NCBI GenBank assembly: GCA_028820325.1
Contig: JAPPJO010000017.1
Span: 1-64,000 of the forward strand
Source of the DNA: Gammaproteobacteria bacterium
GTDB lineage: Bacteria; Gemmatimonadota; Gemmatimonadetes; Longimicrobiales; Gaopeijiaceae
DNA length: 64,000 bases
Reading direction: 5' to 3'
Each line of letters begins with the position of its first letter. The stretch's first letter is position 1. The position numbers and the translations under genes are program-made. The notes beneath the pieces were generated by a model. It worked only from the letters and a program-made list of their open reading frames with translations. It was not told the DNA's origin and did not search any database. Positions 7,976 through 16,336 of this stretch are shown here, piece by piece.

Positions 7976-9640
7976 ATGAGAGCACCGCCCCCCCTTCCCA
8001 TCCTTGCATCGCTGCTCTACGCGGCGGGAATGGCTGCCGCGTGCGTGGAGCCGCCGTCGGACGCGACCGCCCGCGTCGACGAGATCTTCGCCCAGTGGGA
8101 CTCCTCCGGGAGCCCGGGATGCGCGCTTTCGGTGTCCCAGGCGGGCAGCTCCCTGCTTTCGCGGGCGTGGGGCATGGCGGACCTGGAGCACGACATCCCC
8201 AACACGCCGTCCACGATCTTCGAGGGGGGTTCGCTGGCCAAGCAGTTCACCTCGGCGGCCGTGGTCCTGCTGGCGCTCGACGGGAAGCTCTCCCTCGACG
8301 ACGACGTGCGCACGTACATCCCGGAGGTGCGCGACTACGGCACGCCGGTCACCCTGCGCCGCCTCATGACGCACACCAGCGGGATGCGCGACTGGGGTTC
8401 GGTGGCCTCGATCTCCGGCTGGGGGCGCGGTGCACGCTCGCACCGGCACGCGCACGTGCTCGACATCGTGAGCCGCCAGAGCGCGCTCAACTTCGAGCCC
8501 GGCCATGAGTACTCGTACAGCAACACCGGCTACAACCTGCTCGCAGTGGTCGTGGACCGGGTGAGCGGGATGCCCTTCGCCGAGTTTTCCCGTGAGCGCA
8601 TCTTCGAGCCCCTGGGGATGAGCGATACGCAGTGGCGCGACGACTACCGGCGCCTGGTTCCGCGGCGCAGCACCGCCTATTCCGCGTCCGACGACGGGTT
8701 CCTCATCAACCGGCCCATCGAGTATGTGCATGGCAACGGAGGCATCCTGAGCACGGTGGGCGACCTGCAGACCTGGAACGCGGCGCTCACGGACGGGCGT
8801 CTGGGCGGGGAGGAGTTCGTGCGCATGATGCATGACCGGGCCGTCCTGAACGATGGTCGGACGATCTCCTACGCCGGAGGGCTCCAGCTTCGGGATTTCG
8901 CGGGCGTGCCCTCGATCACGCACACCGGATCGACCGCCGGATATCGGGGCTTCATTGGCCGTTATCCCGACCAGCAACTGTCTATCGCCATCCTGTGCAA
9001 CGTGGGCAACGCCAACCCGGGCGCGCTGGGCGGGCAGGTAGCGCGCGTTTTCCTGGGCGACGCGGCGTCCCCCGACCCGGAGCCGGGCGAGGGGATGTCG
9101 CTTTCGGCCGGGGACCTGGAGGGCAAGACCGGGCTCTACCGCGAAGTGGACACCGGCGATCCGCTGCGCATCACCGTGGAGGACGGCGCGCTGCGGGTCG
9201 GGAACCAGCGCCTGGTCGCGCACTCCGCGAGCGAGTTCCAGGTGGGGGCGAGCGAGCGCCGTCTCGTCTTCGCGGCGGCTGCCGACGGTGCGCGACCGAC
9301 GATCGACGAGTACACCGGAGAGTACTACGACAACACCTACGAGCCGGTCGATGAGTTCGCGCCGGCCGCCGGGCAGCTCGATGCGTACGTGGGCACCTTC
9401 CACAGTGACGACGCCGAAACCACCTTGGTGGTGGCAGTAGAGGGCGACCACCTGGTGGCAAAGCGGAGACCCGACGCCGTCTTCGAACTGGAGCCGGTCT
9501 ACCAGGATGCGTTCAACGCGGGCGGCCTGGGGCGCATCCGCTTCGATCTGGGCGCCGACGGACGCGCGGCAGCCTTCAGCATCCGGCAGGGGCGCGTCTA
9601 CGACATGCGATTCCAGCGAGTCGCCGACTCTGGAGAATGA
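7976..9640 (+). CDS. Serine hydrolase of the class C beta-lactamase/DD-peptidase family, lipoprotein
   Basis: A 554-residue envelope hydrolase. The N-terminal hydrophobic segment ends in a lipobox-like MAAAC at about residue 23. The penicillin-binding fold motifs are in order: SLAK (86-89, nucleophile Ser and Lys), YSN (181-183) and HTG near 315. After the catalytic domain (to about 350) there is a C-terminal beta-rich extension, common in esterase-type members. ATG 7976 has GGAGGAG upstream. The next gene overlaps its stop by 4 nt. Relatives include esterases, D-aminopeptidases and DD-peptidases, so antibiotic resistance should not be assumed. The amidase two genes on suggests a shared role in hydrolysing peptides or amides outside the cytoplasm. 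Confidence 0.85.
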   Translation: MRAPPPLPILASLLYAAGMAAACVEPPSDATARVDEIFAQWDSSGSPGCALSVSQAGSSLLSRAWGMADLEHDIPNTPSTIFEGGSLAKQFTSAAVVLLALDGKLSLDDDVRTYIPEVRDYGTPVTLRRLMTHTSGMRDWGSVASISGWGRGARSHRHAHVLDIVSRQSALNFEPGHEYSYSNTGYNLLAVVVDRVSGMPFAEFSRERIFEPLGMSDTQWRDDYRRLVPRRSTAYSASDDGFLINRPIEYVHGNGGILSTVGDLQTWNAALTDGRLGGEEFVRMMHDRAVLNDGRTISYAGGLQLRDFAGVPSITHTGSTAGYRGFIGRYPDQQLSIAILCNVGNANPGALGGQVARVFLGDAASPDPEPGEGMSLSAGDLEGKTGLYREVDTGDPLRITVEDGALRVGNQRLVAHSASEFQVGASERRLVFAAAADGARPTIDEYTGEYYDNTYEPVDEFAPAAGQLDAYVGTFHSDDAETTLVVAVEGDHLVAKRRPDAVFELEPVYQDAFNAGGLGRIRFDLGADGRAAAFSIRQGRVYDMRFQRVADSGE

Positions 9641-10155
9641 TGATGGAGCGAAGCAGGATGACCCAGGAACGTCGTCCCGAAGCGGTGCCCGCCGCGGCCC
9701 GTCCAGGGGAGGAAGTGACCGTGTCCATGGACCGGCTGCCCTACGCGGCCGTCTACATCGGCTTCGGCGCACTCGGCGGGAACCACCAACTGCTCACGCA
9801 GGAAGAAACGGACGCGAACGGGCTGCTGTCGGCGACCGTGCGCCTGCCGGACTGGGCCACGCCCGACCTCAAGCACTTCTTCTTTCTGGCGGGCTTCGAC
9901 CAGCGGCCCTTCTCGACCTCGCACGAGTTTCACGTGGCCGACGAAGACGGGGTGTTCCGGGTCGACGGAGAGATCACCGACGAAGGACTGGCCTGCCCCA
10001 CCCTGCGCAACGGCGACGATCGGCTCTACACCCTGGAGGGGAACACCGACGGGATTGCGGCGGGCGATCGGGTCGTGTTGCGGGCGACCCTCGCCGCGGA
10101 GCCTCTGTGCCCGGAGGGCGTGGCGATCGAGGTGCGCGATGCGCGGGTCCGGTAG
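9637..10155 (+). CDS. Small two-domain beta-rich protein, DUF5818-like C-terminus
   Basis: A 172-residue protein with no enzyme motif recognised. Residues about 25-90 look like an Ig-like or IPT-like beta domain (short EVTVS strands, LSATVRLPDWA). Residues about 108-172 (FRVDGEITDEGLACPTLR, then LYTLEG) resemble small OB-like domains labelled DUF5818; that resemblance is from memory. No signal peptide is seen, which is odd because both neighbours are predicted lipoproteins. The start overlaps the hydrolase stop as ATGA and the end overlaps the amidase start by 17 nt, so the three should be translated together. Several Met codons at the start leave the exact N-terminus uncertain. Confidence 0.65.
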   Translation: MMMERSRMTQERRPEAVPAAARPGEEVTVSMDRLPYAAVYIGFGALGGNHQLLTQEETDANGLLSATVRLPDWATPDLKHFFFLAGFDQRPFSTSHEFHVADEDGVFRVDGEITDEGLACPTLRNGDDRLYTLEGNTDGIAAGDRVVLRATLAAEPLCPEGVAIEVRDARVR

Positions 10156-11791
10156 CGTGACGACAAAGGTCGCCGGGCGCGGGCGCCGCGATGTCAGTAC
10201 GCGATGCCGGCTGGCGGCCATCGGGCTGCTGCTCCTCTCGACGGCCTGTGAAGCTCCCGAAGCCGCGCCCGTCCTGGAGGACGCGCCCGACATCGACGTC
10301 GTCGAGCTCACCGCCGAGCAGATCCAGGCCGACTATGCCGAGGGCCGCTACACCGCCGTCCAGCTCACGCAGGCGTTCCTGGGCCGCATCGAGCGCTTCG
10401 AGGACCTCTACAACGCGTTCATCTCCATGAACCCGGATGCGCTGCCGACCGCCGCCGCCCTGGACCGCGAGTACGCTTCGACCGGCCCGCGCGGCCCGCT
10501 GCACGGGGTGCCGGTGGTGATCAAGGACAACATCGACCAGGCGGGCCGGGTCACCACCGCCGGCTACGACGGCTTCAGCGCGGCCACCGGCGGCGTGGAC
10601 ATGATCCCCGACGACGATGCCGCAGTCGTGACCCGCCTGCATGAAGCGGGCGCCGTCATTCTGGGAAAGACCAACCTGCCCGACTTCGCCGGACACGGCA
10701 CCCGCACCGAGAGCTCGGTGGCCGGGGTCACACTGAACGCCTACGACGTCAACCGCGTCCCCGGGGGATCGAGCGGCGGCACCGCCACGGCCGTCAACGC
10801 CAGCTTCGCCGTGCTCGGACTGGGAACCGAGACGGGCGGGTCGATCCAGAACCCGTCTGCCGCGCAGGCGCTCGTGGGGGTGAAACCCACCTACGGGCTG
10901 GTGCCGCTCGAGGGCGTGGTGCCGCTGAACGGCAGCTACGCCGACGTGGTCGGGCCGATGGCGAAGACCGTGCAGGACGCCGCCGCCGCCCTGGACGCGC
11001 TCGCCGGGCCCACCCCGGAGGACCTGGCCACCTACGCCGCGTCGGGCAACATGCCGGAGGACGGCTATGCCGCCGCCCTCGACCCGGCCGCCCTGGCCGG
11101 CACACGCTTCGGGCTGGTGGGCGAGGGCTGGCGCGACACCTGGCTTCCGCTCGCCGAGGAAACCGAGGCGATGTACCGCGAGGCCATCGGCACCATCGAA
11201 GAACGAGGCGCCGCGACCGTGGAGGATCCGTTCGCGGGCACCGGCTTCGTCGAACTCTACGCGGAGCGCCCGCGCGTCCCCTCCGCCTCCGCCTACGACA
11301 TGCTCAACTACTTTCGCGGCCTCGGTCCCGGGGCGGCGTTCCACAGTGTCGAGGAGTGGGAGGCGCGGTCGGGCAAGCCATTCCGCGACCGCGAGGACGC
11401 CGAGCGCCCACCCCCGGCACGCCCCAGCGCCACCGAGGAGGGCGACGCCTTCCAGGGTTGGCGTGCGGACATCCGCGCTCTGTTCCGCAGCGTGCTCGAA
11501 GACAACGACCTGGACGGCCTCTTCTTCCCCCAGGCCGGCGCGCCCATCGGCGATCTGGTCGAGGATCCGGAGCGTCCCGACTTCAATCCCAACAATCATC
11601 CCGAACTTCCCAGCAATGTCATCAACGATATTGGACTTCCCGTAGTGACCGTGCCCTTCGGCTATTACGCGGACGGGACGCCCTTCGTGCTCGCCTTCAT
11701 CGGAGACCTCTGGACCGAGGCGGCGCTACTGGGCTACGCATACGACCTGGAGCAGGCCACGAAAGCGCGAGTTCCACCCCAACTGAGGTAG
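10139..11791 (+). CDS. Amidase-signature family hydrolase, lipoprotein
   Basis: A 550-residue amidase that should hydrolyse a C-N amide bond. ATG 10139 is chosen because it gives a signal sequence ending in the lipobox STAC (Cys 37); earlier starts only add residues overlapping the previous gene. The Ser-cisSer-Lys triad is visible: Lys129 (VVIKDNID), GGSSGGT (209-215) and the nucleophile Ser235 in TETGGSIQNP, followed by GVKPTYGLV. It overlaps the upstream gene by 17 nt and lies in a plus-strand run with the serine hydrolase. Export of an amidase to the envelope fits a role on peptide or amide nutrients rather than tRNA amidation (GatA); no GatB or GatC is nearby. The substrate is unknown. 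Confidence 0.88.
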   Translation: MRGSGSVTTKVAGRGRRDVSTRCRLAAIGLLLLSTACEAPEAAPVLEDAPDIDVVELTAEQIQADYAEGRYTAVQLTQAFLGRIERFEDLYNAFISMNPDALPTAAALDREYASTGPRGPLHGVPVVIKDNIDQAGRVTTAGYDGFSAATGGVDMIPDDDAAVVTRLHEAGAVILGKTNLPDFAGHGTRTESSVAGVTLNAYDVNRVPGGSSGGTATAVNASFAVLGLGTETGGSIQNPSAAQALVGVKPTYGLVPLEGVVPLNGSYADVVGPMAKTVQDAAAALDALAGPTPEDLATYAASGNMPEDGYAAALDPAALAGTRFGLVGEGWRDTWLPLAEETEAMYREAIGTIEERGAATVEDPFAGTGFVELYAERPRVPSASAYDMLNYFRGLGPGAAFHSVEEWEARSGKPFRDREDAERPPPARPSATEEGDAFQGWRADIRALFRSVLEDNDLDGLFFPQAGAPIGDLVEDPERPDFNPNNHPELPSNVINDIGLPVVTVPFGYYADGTPFVLAFIGDLWTEAALLGYAYDLEQATKARVPPQLR

Positions 11792-11796
11792 AAGAC

Positions 11797-11994
11797 ATGG
11801 CAGCGTATACGTGCGAAGCATGCGGAATGAGCATCGGCACCATGACCTGCGGCCGATGCGGCCAGGAACTCGAACACGGCGTTCTCAACCGCGACGACGG
11901 CTCTTCGGTGCACGTCTCCAGGTGCCCGGACGATCACGGCATGGTGAAGTCGCCGATGTGCTGCGGCCAGGACATGGCCTGCGAGACCGGCTGA
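11797..11994 (+). CDS. Tiny zinc-ribbon protein, 65 residues
   Basis: A 65-residue protein with eight Cys (6, 9, 18, 21, 43, 55, 56, 62), including two CxxC knuckles (CEAC and CGRC) and a CPDDHG segment, which should bind one or two zinc ions. I recall similar short proteins from marine bacteria, but no function. ATG 11797 lies 5 nt after the amidase stop with GAAG just upstream, so it may be read from the same transcript. It ends 20 nt from the convergent radical SAM gene. High Cys density and conserved knuckles argue that this short frame is real. Confidence 0.75.
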   Translation: MAAYTCEACGMSIGTMTCGRCGQELEHGVLNRDDGSSVHVSRCPDDHGMVKSPMCCGQDMACETG

Positions 11995-12014
11995 GAGAGT
12001 CCCCCGAACGATCC

Positions 12015-13808
12015 CTAGTGTCGGCGGGGAAGCTTCCCAACCACCGGCAGCGCATCGGATCGCGCACCGCGGGTGCTGCCGGCAGGCGTCGGCGCATCGG
12101 TATCCTCGACGGCGGACCGGAAGGATGCCACGGCATCGTCGATGCCATCCGCATCGAAGCGAAAGTCGTCGGGTATCGACCGATAGCGTGAGTCCACGCG
12201 GGCCATCAGCGCCTGCCTGCGGCTGTCGACCATTCTCTCATTCGTCCCGCCACGCGAAACGGCCTCGCGGAACGCCCCCAACTCGGCTTCCAGGAAGTCC
12301 TTGAACCCCTGGAGCACCTTCTGTTGACGGGTGAATTTCTCGAAGTGATGGCCCAGCGCTGCCAGACGGATAGCCTCCGGCAACATGGAAGGATGTTCCT
12401 TTGATACCTTCGCGATGTACCTGCTGTACGCCGGGATCTGGCTGGGCAGGAGGCGCCGACGCACCGTCATCAGCCCCAGATAGAGCGCGCTCTTGCTCAC
12501 GGTCGGGGTCACGTGGGGCAGCGGTTTCAGGTGCTTCAGCAACGTCAGACAGCGCTCGAAGTAGTTCTCGAGGGAAGGATCGTAGACTGTGGAGATCACG
12601 CGCAGATATCCCTCGAGCAATGTCGTGGGATCCATCTGCGGCACGAAGTTCACGGCCGTCGCGCTGGTACCGACGGGGACGTCCAGGAGCCGGTTCTCCG
12701 ATTGCAGCCGGGTGTAGAGATCCGTTCCCTTCAGCGCGGTCAGCAACCCGACCAGCGCCATGGGAATTCCGGAGTCCTGAATGAACTGGATCTGGGAATC
12801 AAAGACGCGCTCGTCGTCTCCGTCCAGACCCAGGATGAACCCGCCCATCACCTGCATTCCCCTGTGCTGGATCTTTCGGACGGCCTTCAGCAGGTAATCC
12901 TCCTCGCGCCGGCTGATGTTCTGCGGCTTCTTCGTGATGGCGAGCGCTTTCGGGTTCGGCGTCTCGATGCCCAGGAAGACGCCGTTGAAGCCGGCCTCGA
13001 TCATGGCATCCATCACCGAGTCCATTCGGGCCAGATTCACGCTCGCTTCAGTGAACAGCTGGAACGGATACCTGTGTGCCCGCTGCCACTCTGCGATGGC
13101 TGGCAGCATGTTCAGGGCGTCGCGCTTGTTGCCGATGAAGTTGTCGTCGACCAGAAACACATAGCCTCGCCAACCGAGCCGATAGAGTGCTTCGAATTCT
13201 TCGACCATCTGTTCCGGCGTCTTGGTGCGGGGCACGCGGCCATAGAGCTTGGTAATGTCACAGAACTCACAGTCGAACGGGCAGCCGCGCGAGAACTGCA
13301 CGCACATGGCGTGATAGTGCCCGAGGTCGACGAGGTCGAAGCGCGGGACGGGCGTCCGGGTGACATCGGGTTTCCGCGGCTCGCGATAGATGGCTCTGGC
13401 TTTGCCTTGTTCGAGATCCCGCAGGAACCGGGGGAAGATCTCCTCCGCTTCGTCCAGAATGAAGTGATCGACTCCCGGGATTTCCTGATGGAATGATGTC
13501 GGATAGGGCCCTCCCGCGACCACGGGAATGCCGGCGTGATTGCAGCGCTCGATCACCTTCCGCAGGGACTCCCTCTGCACGATCATGGTTGACGTAAACA
13601 CCATATCGGCCCAATCCAGATCGGAGTCCTTCAGGTCCGAAACGTTCATGTCCACGACCCGAAGATCGTATTCCGGTGGAAACATCGACGCGACCGTGAG
13701 GAGCCCGAGCGGCGGAAAGGCCGCCTTCACGCCCAGCATCTCCAGGGCGTGGTTGATACCCCAGTAGGAGGGCGGATAATCGGGGTAGACCAGCAGAGCA
13801 TTACGCAT
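12015..13808 (-). CDS. B12-binding radical SAM protein (DUF4070 family)
   Basis: A 597-residue enzyme. Residues 1 to about 150 form a cobalamin-binding Rossmann-type domain (MRNALLVYPDYPPSYWG start). The radical SAM cluster is C176-x3-C180-x2-C183 (GCPFDCEFC). The following stretch and the C-terminal region resemble the B12/radical-SAM/DUF4070 group that includes the hopanoid C-2 methylase HpnP. Such enzymes often methylate unactivated carbons, but this one need not act on hopanoids. ATG 13808 starts 2 nt after the stop of the reductase/sulfotransferase gene, so it is translationally coupled and probably tailors the PKS product or its carrier-bound chain. The C-terminal 35 residues are low complexity. 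Confidence 0.85.
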   Translation of the reverse strand: MRNALLVYPDYPPSYWGINHALEMLGVKAAFPPLGLLTVASMFPPEYDLRVVDMNVSDLKDSDLDWADMVFTSTMIVQRESLRKVIERCNHAGIPVVAGGPYPTSFHQEIPGVDHFILDEAEEIFPRFLRDLEQGKARAIYREPRKPDVTRTPVPRFDLVDLGHYHAMCVQFSRGCPFDCEFCDITKLYGRVPRTKTPEQMVEEFEALYRLGWRGYVFLVDDNFIGNKRDALNMLPAIAEWQRAHRYPFQLFTEASVNLARMDSVMDAMIEAGFNGVFLGIETPNPKALAITKKPQNISRREEDYLLKAVRKIQHRGMQVMGGFILGLDGDDERVFDSQIQFIQDSGIPMALVGLLTALKGTDLYTRLQSENRLLDVPVGTSATAVNFVPQMDPTTLLEGYLRVISTVYDPSLENYFERCLTLLKHLKPLPHVTPTVSKSALYLGLMTVRRRLLPSQIPAYSRYIAKVSKEHPSMLPEAIRLAALGHHFEKFTRQQKVLQGFKDFLEAELGAFREAVSRGGTNERMVDSRRQALMARVDSRYRSIPDDFRFDADGIDDAVASFRSAVEDTDAPTPAGSTRGARSDALPVVGKLPRRH

Positions 13809-13810
13809 GA

Positions 13811-16069
13811 TCAAAGCCGCGACTCCCGAATGCCTCGCTCGGAAACGAACTCCCGGTACCGCGCGAATGCGGCGCCGACCATCTCGCGCGTCAGCCGGTA
13901 GTCGGCGATGTCGTACCGATGGCGCTCTTCGGTGCGGCGGCGCTCCTCCTGTTCCGTCAGCCAGGCGTCCATGACATCGACGGCTCCGGGTTCCAGCGAC
14001 CAGCCGAAATGGTCGTAGATGCGGGCTACGATCCCCAACGGGTCCTGTACCAGATCGTAGTAGCTGACATCGACCCAGCGGTCCTCCAGTTCGGGGTGCG
14101 AGTCCCGGAAATCCACGGCACGGTCGAGCATGCGACTCATCGCTTTCAGTTGTTCGGCGCTCAGCTCCCTGCGGGGGCGCGGCTCGCTGATGTCCGCCCG
14201 GAAGCCCTCCACCAGACTGCACCAGGACCCCATGAATTCGACGGGTTCGCGATGCGTCTGAATGAACAGGGCGTCGGGATATGCCTCAAGCAGGGCGCCC
14301 AGTTCCATCAGATGGGTCGGCATCTTGAAGATCCATTGGCCCTCGTGGCCCGGATGACAGGCCCTCCGCTGATAATTGTAGTGCTGCATGGTGCGGCGAT
14401 GCACGTGGTAGGCCTCGCGGGTGCCGCTTTCCTCGAGCCAGCGCTCGTACTCGGGAAGCCGATATCGAGTCGCGAACACCCATGTCTTGAGCGACAACCT
14501 GAGGATCGGGATATCCTCTTCCGGTTCGTCGAGCCCGGCATGGTGAAAGCCCGCGAGAGTATCTACGATGTTCGCCGCTGCGAATACGTCCGCCGCCTTG
14601 ATGCGGCGGGGATCCCGGGGAGTGCCGACGACCGTTGCGTAGCCGCCGTCCGGAATGACGGGCTCGACGTATTCGTAGGCCCGCAAGGCCCAGAACCGCG
14701 GGTCCCGGGCCAATAGACGGTGCAGGAAGGTCGTGCCCGTCCTGTTGATGCCCACGATGAACACCGGCCGTTCGATTGGCTGCCGCCCGATCTCCGGCAG
14801 GCGCATGCGCTCTCCGGCCAGTTCGGCGTTGTTGCGCAGTATTCGGCACAGGTCGAACACGCAATGCCCGATGCGCTTTGCCAGCAGGCCGGCTTCGGGA
14901 GCGTTGAAGCCCGCGACGAGACGGGCCAGTCCTTCCAGCATCCACTCGGGATAGGTGGTGTCGAAGGACACGCCGTTGTCCCTGGCGTATCGCCGGGCCT
15001 GCTTCAGCACGTTGTCCAGGTTGACCCCCAGCTGCGGAATCGCCTGCGGCCACTCCTCCTCACGCTCCCTGACCCAGCGGTTGTAGCGGACATACCTGGT
15101 GAGAGGACCCGGCCAGTTGATGTCACCAGGACAGTCCTCCCGAATGGCCCGGTCGGAGACCGGCAGCGTCTGGACCGTTTCGGAGCCCCGAAACCAATAG
15201 GGGGCGAAGTGATCGAACAGGGGCCAGCTGCGGACCATCGGAGACGCGTCCCCGTGCGCCTGGCAGGCGCGCTTGAAGACGGTGTAGGGAACCTCCGGAT
15301 AATCGAGGCCGAACTCCGCGAGCTGCATGGCCCGGTACGACGGCGCGTTGTTGCAGCAGTTGTAGATGGTGAAGCGCCGATTCACATTCATGGAAATGTC
15401 GGTGCACATGCGCGTCAGCGTATCCGCCGGATCGTCGGTGGCCCGCATGGTGAACCCCTGCGGAATCATTCCGACCTGGACCGCCGCCGCGAAGACAAGC
15501 TGTGGAGGGGTGTCCGACTGGGCGTAACCGGTGGAGGCCATGGTGGTTTGCCCGAAACGGAAGACCGCCGCCGGCAAGCCGGCTTGATGCGCGAACAGGA
15601 CGGCCTGTTCCGCCACCAGCTTGCTCCAGGCATACCCGAGCAACCCGAGCGGCATCACCCTCTTCATCCGACCCAGGTCCGGCTGCGCATGGTCGCCGAT
15701 GTGACAGTCGCGGTATTCGCCGGCAAAGGAGAACACGTACTCGGGGAACACACCCATGGTCGAGACGTGAAACAGGTGCTTGAGGCGGTTGCTCAGACAC
15801 AGCCGGAGGACATCCTGGACTCCGAGAGCGTTCACCCGGCGGAGGGACCGGTAGGACGCGACCAGGTTCGGGTCGGCCGCAAGGTGGTAGACAGCGTCGA
15901 TTTCCCGGCAAAGCCGTCCAAAGTCGGCTCCCGGAAGTCCGAAGCGGGGCTGTGAGACATCACCGCAGTAAACATGGATTCGCGATGTGAACGCGTCGTC
16001 CCAGGTCTCCGCGTGTTGCATGTTGGCGCGCAGTCGCTCGAAGCCGCGCTCCGCCGATTCGGCCCGCAC
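13811..16069 (-). CDS. Thioester reductase - sulfotransferase fusion (start unresolved)
   Basis: From GTG 16069 the product is 752 residues, but that start would cut off the nucleotide-binding motif. The same frame stays open to the PKS stop at 16336 and encodes TGATGFVG at 16127-16150. The first half is a thioester-reductase (R) domain of the extended SDR type, with GYAWSK (YxxxK), which releases carrier-bound acyl chains as aldehyde or alcohol using NAD(P)H. The second half (from about residue 360) is a Sulfotransfer_3 domain with the PAPS loop GINRTGTTFLH and the THREPVEFMGSW region. No ATG, GTG or TTG exists in frame between 16333 and 16069, so it is probably the C-terminal part of the PKS polypeptide made by readthrough, or uses a rare start. 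Confidence 0.8.
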   Translation of the reverse strand: MRAESAERGFERLRANMQHAETWDDAFTSRIHVYCGDVSQPRFGLPGADFGRLCREIDAVYHLAADPNLVASYRSLRRVNALGVQDVLRLCLSNRLKHLFHVSTMGVFPEYVFSFAGEYRDCHIGDHAQPDLGRMKRVMPLGLLGYAWSKLVAEQAVLFAHQAGLPAAVFRFGQTTMASTGYAQSDTPPQLVFAAAVQVGMIPQGFTMRATDDPADTLTRMCTDISMNVNRRFTIYNCCNNAPSYRAMQLAEFGLDYPEVPYTVFKRACQAHGDASPMVRSWPLFDHFAPYWFRGSETVQTLPVSDRAIREDCPGDINWPGPLTRYVRYNRWVREREEEWPQAIPQLGVNLDNVLKQARRYARDNGVSFDTTYPEWMLEGLARLVAGFNAPEAGLLAKRIGHCVFDLCRILRNNAELAGERMRLPEIGRQPIERPVFIVGINRTGTTFLHRLLARDPRFWALRAYEYVEPVIPDGGYATVVGTPRDPRRIKAADVFAAANIVDTLAGFHHAGLDEPEEDIPILRLSLKTWVFATRYRLPEYERWLEESGTREAYHVHRRTMQHYNYQRRACHPGHEGQWIFKMPTHLMELGALLEAYPDALFIQTHREPVEFMGSWCSLVEGFRADISEPRPRRELSAEQLKAMSRMLDRAVDFRDSHPELEDRWVDVSYYDLVQDPLGIVARIYDHFGWSLEPGAVDVMDAWLTEQEERRRTEERHRYDIADYRLTREMVGAAFARYREFVSERGIRESRL

Positions 16070-16336
16070 GACGCAATGGACCGTCAGTTCCGATTCGTGC
16101 GCGAGAAGGTCTCGCAGCAGGAAGCGACCGACGAATCCGGTTGCGCCGGTAACCAGGACATGGCGGAAATCAGCAGGTGAAACCGCGTCTCGCGGCGAGG
16201 CGTCCTCGAGCGTGGTGCGAACAACGCGGCGCAGAGCCGCAAGGTCGCGCTGGCAATCGGGCGGCCAGGGTGCCCGCCAGTGGCGGGACGGGATGCCGTT
16301 TGGTGGGCGAGTGGGACATGTGGTCGATTGTGCTCA
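16070..16336 (-). other. In-frame TGA and start-less extension joining the PKS to the reductase
   Basis: Reading the minus strand in the PKS frame, TGA (16334-16336) ends the PKS. The next 88 codons are open and lead without a frame change into the reductase. They contain no ATG, GTG or TTG; the only near-cognate starts are CTG codons (for example 16232-16234 and 16154-16156), none with a Shine-Dalgarno. The last third encodes the FRHVLVTGATGFVGRF Rossmann motif essential to the R domain. If TGA were read as an amino acid, or is an error, one 3228-residue protein from 23500 to 13811 would result. Confidence 0.75.

Noticed and set aside
16334-16336. TGA as selenocysteine codon
   Set aside because: No SECIS-like hairpin was noticed after it, and the position is in a disordered linker with no catalytic need for selenium.
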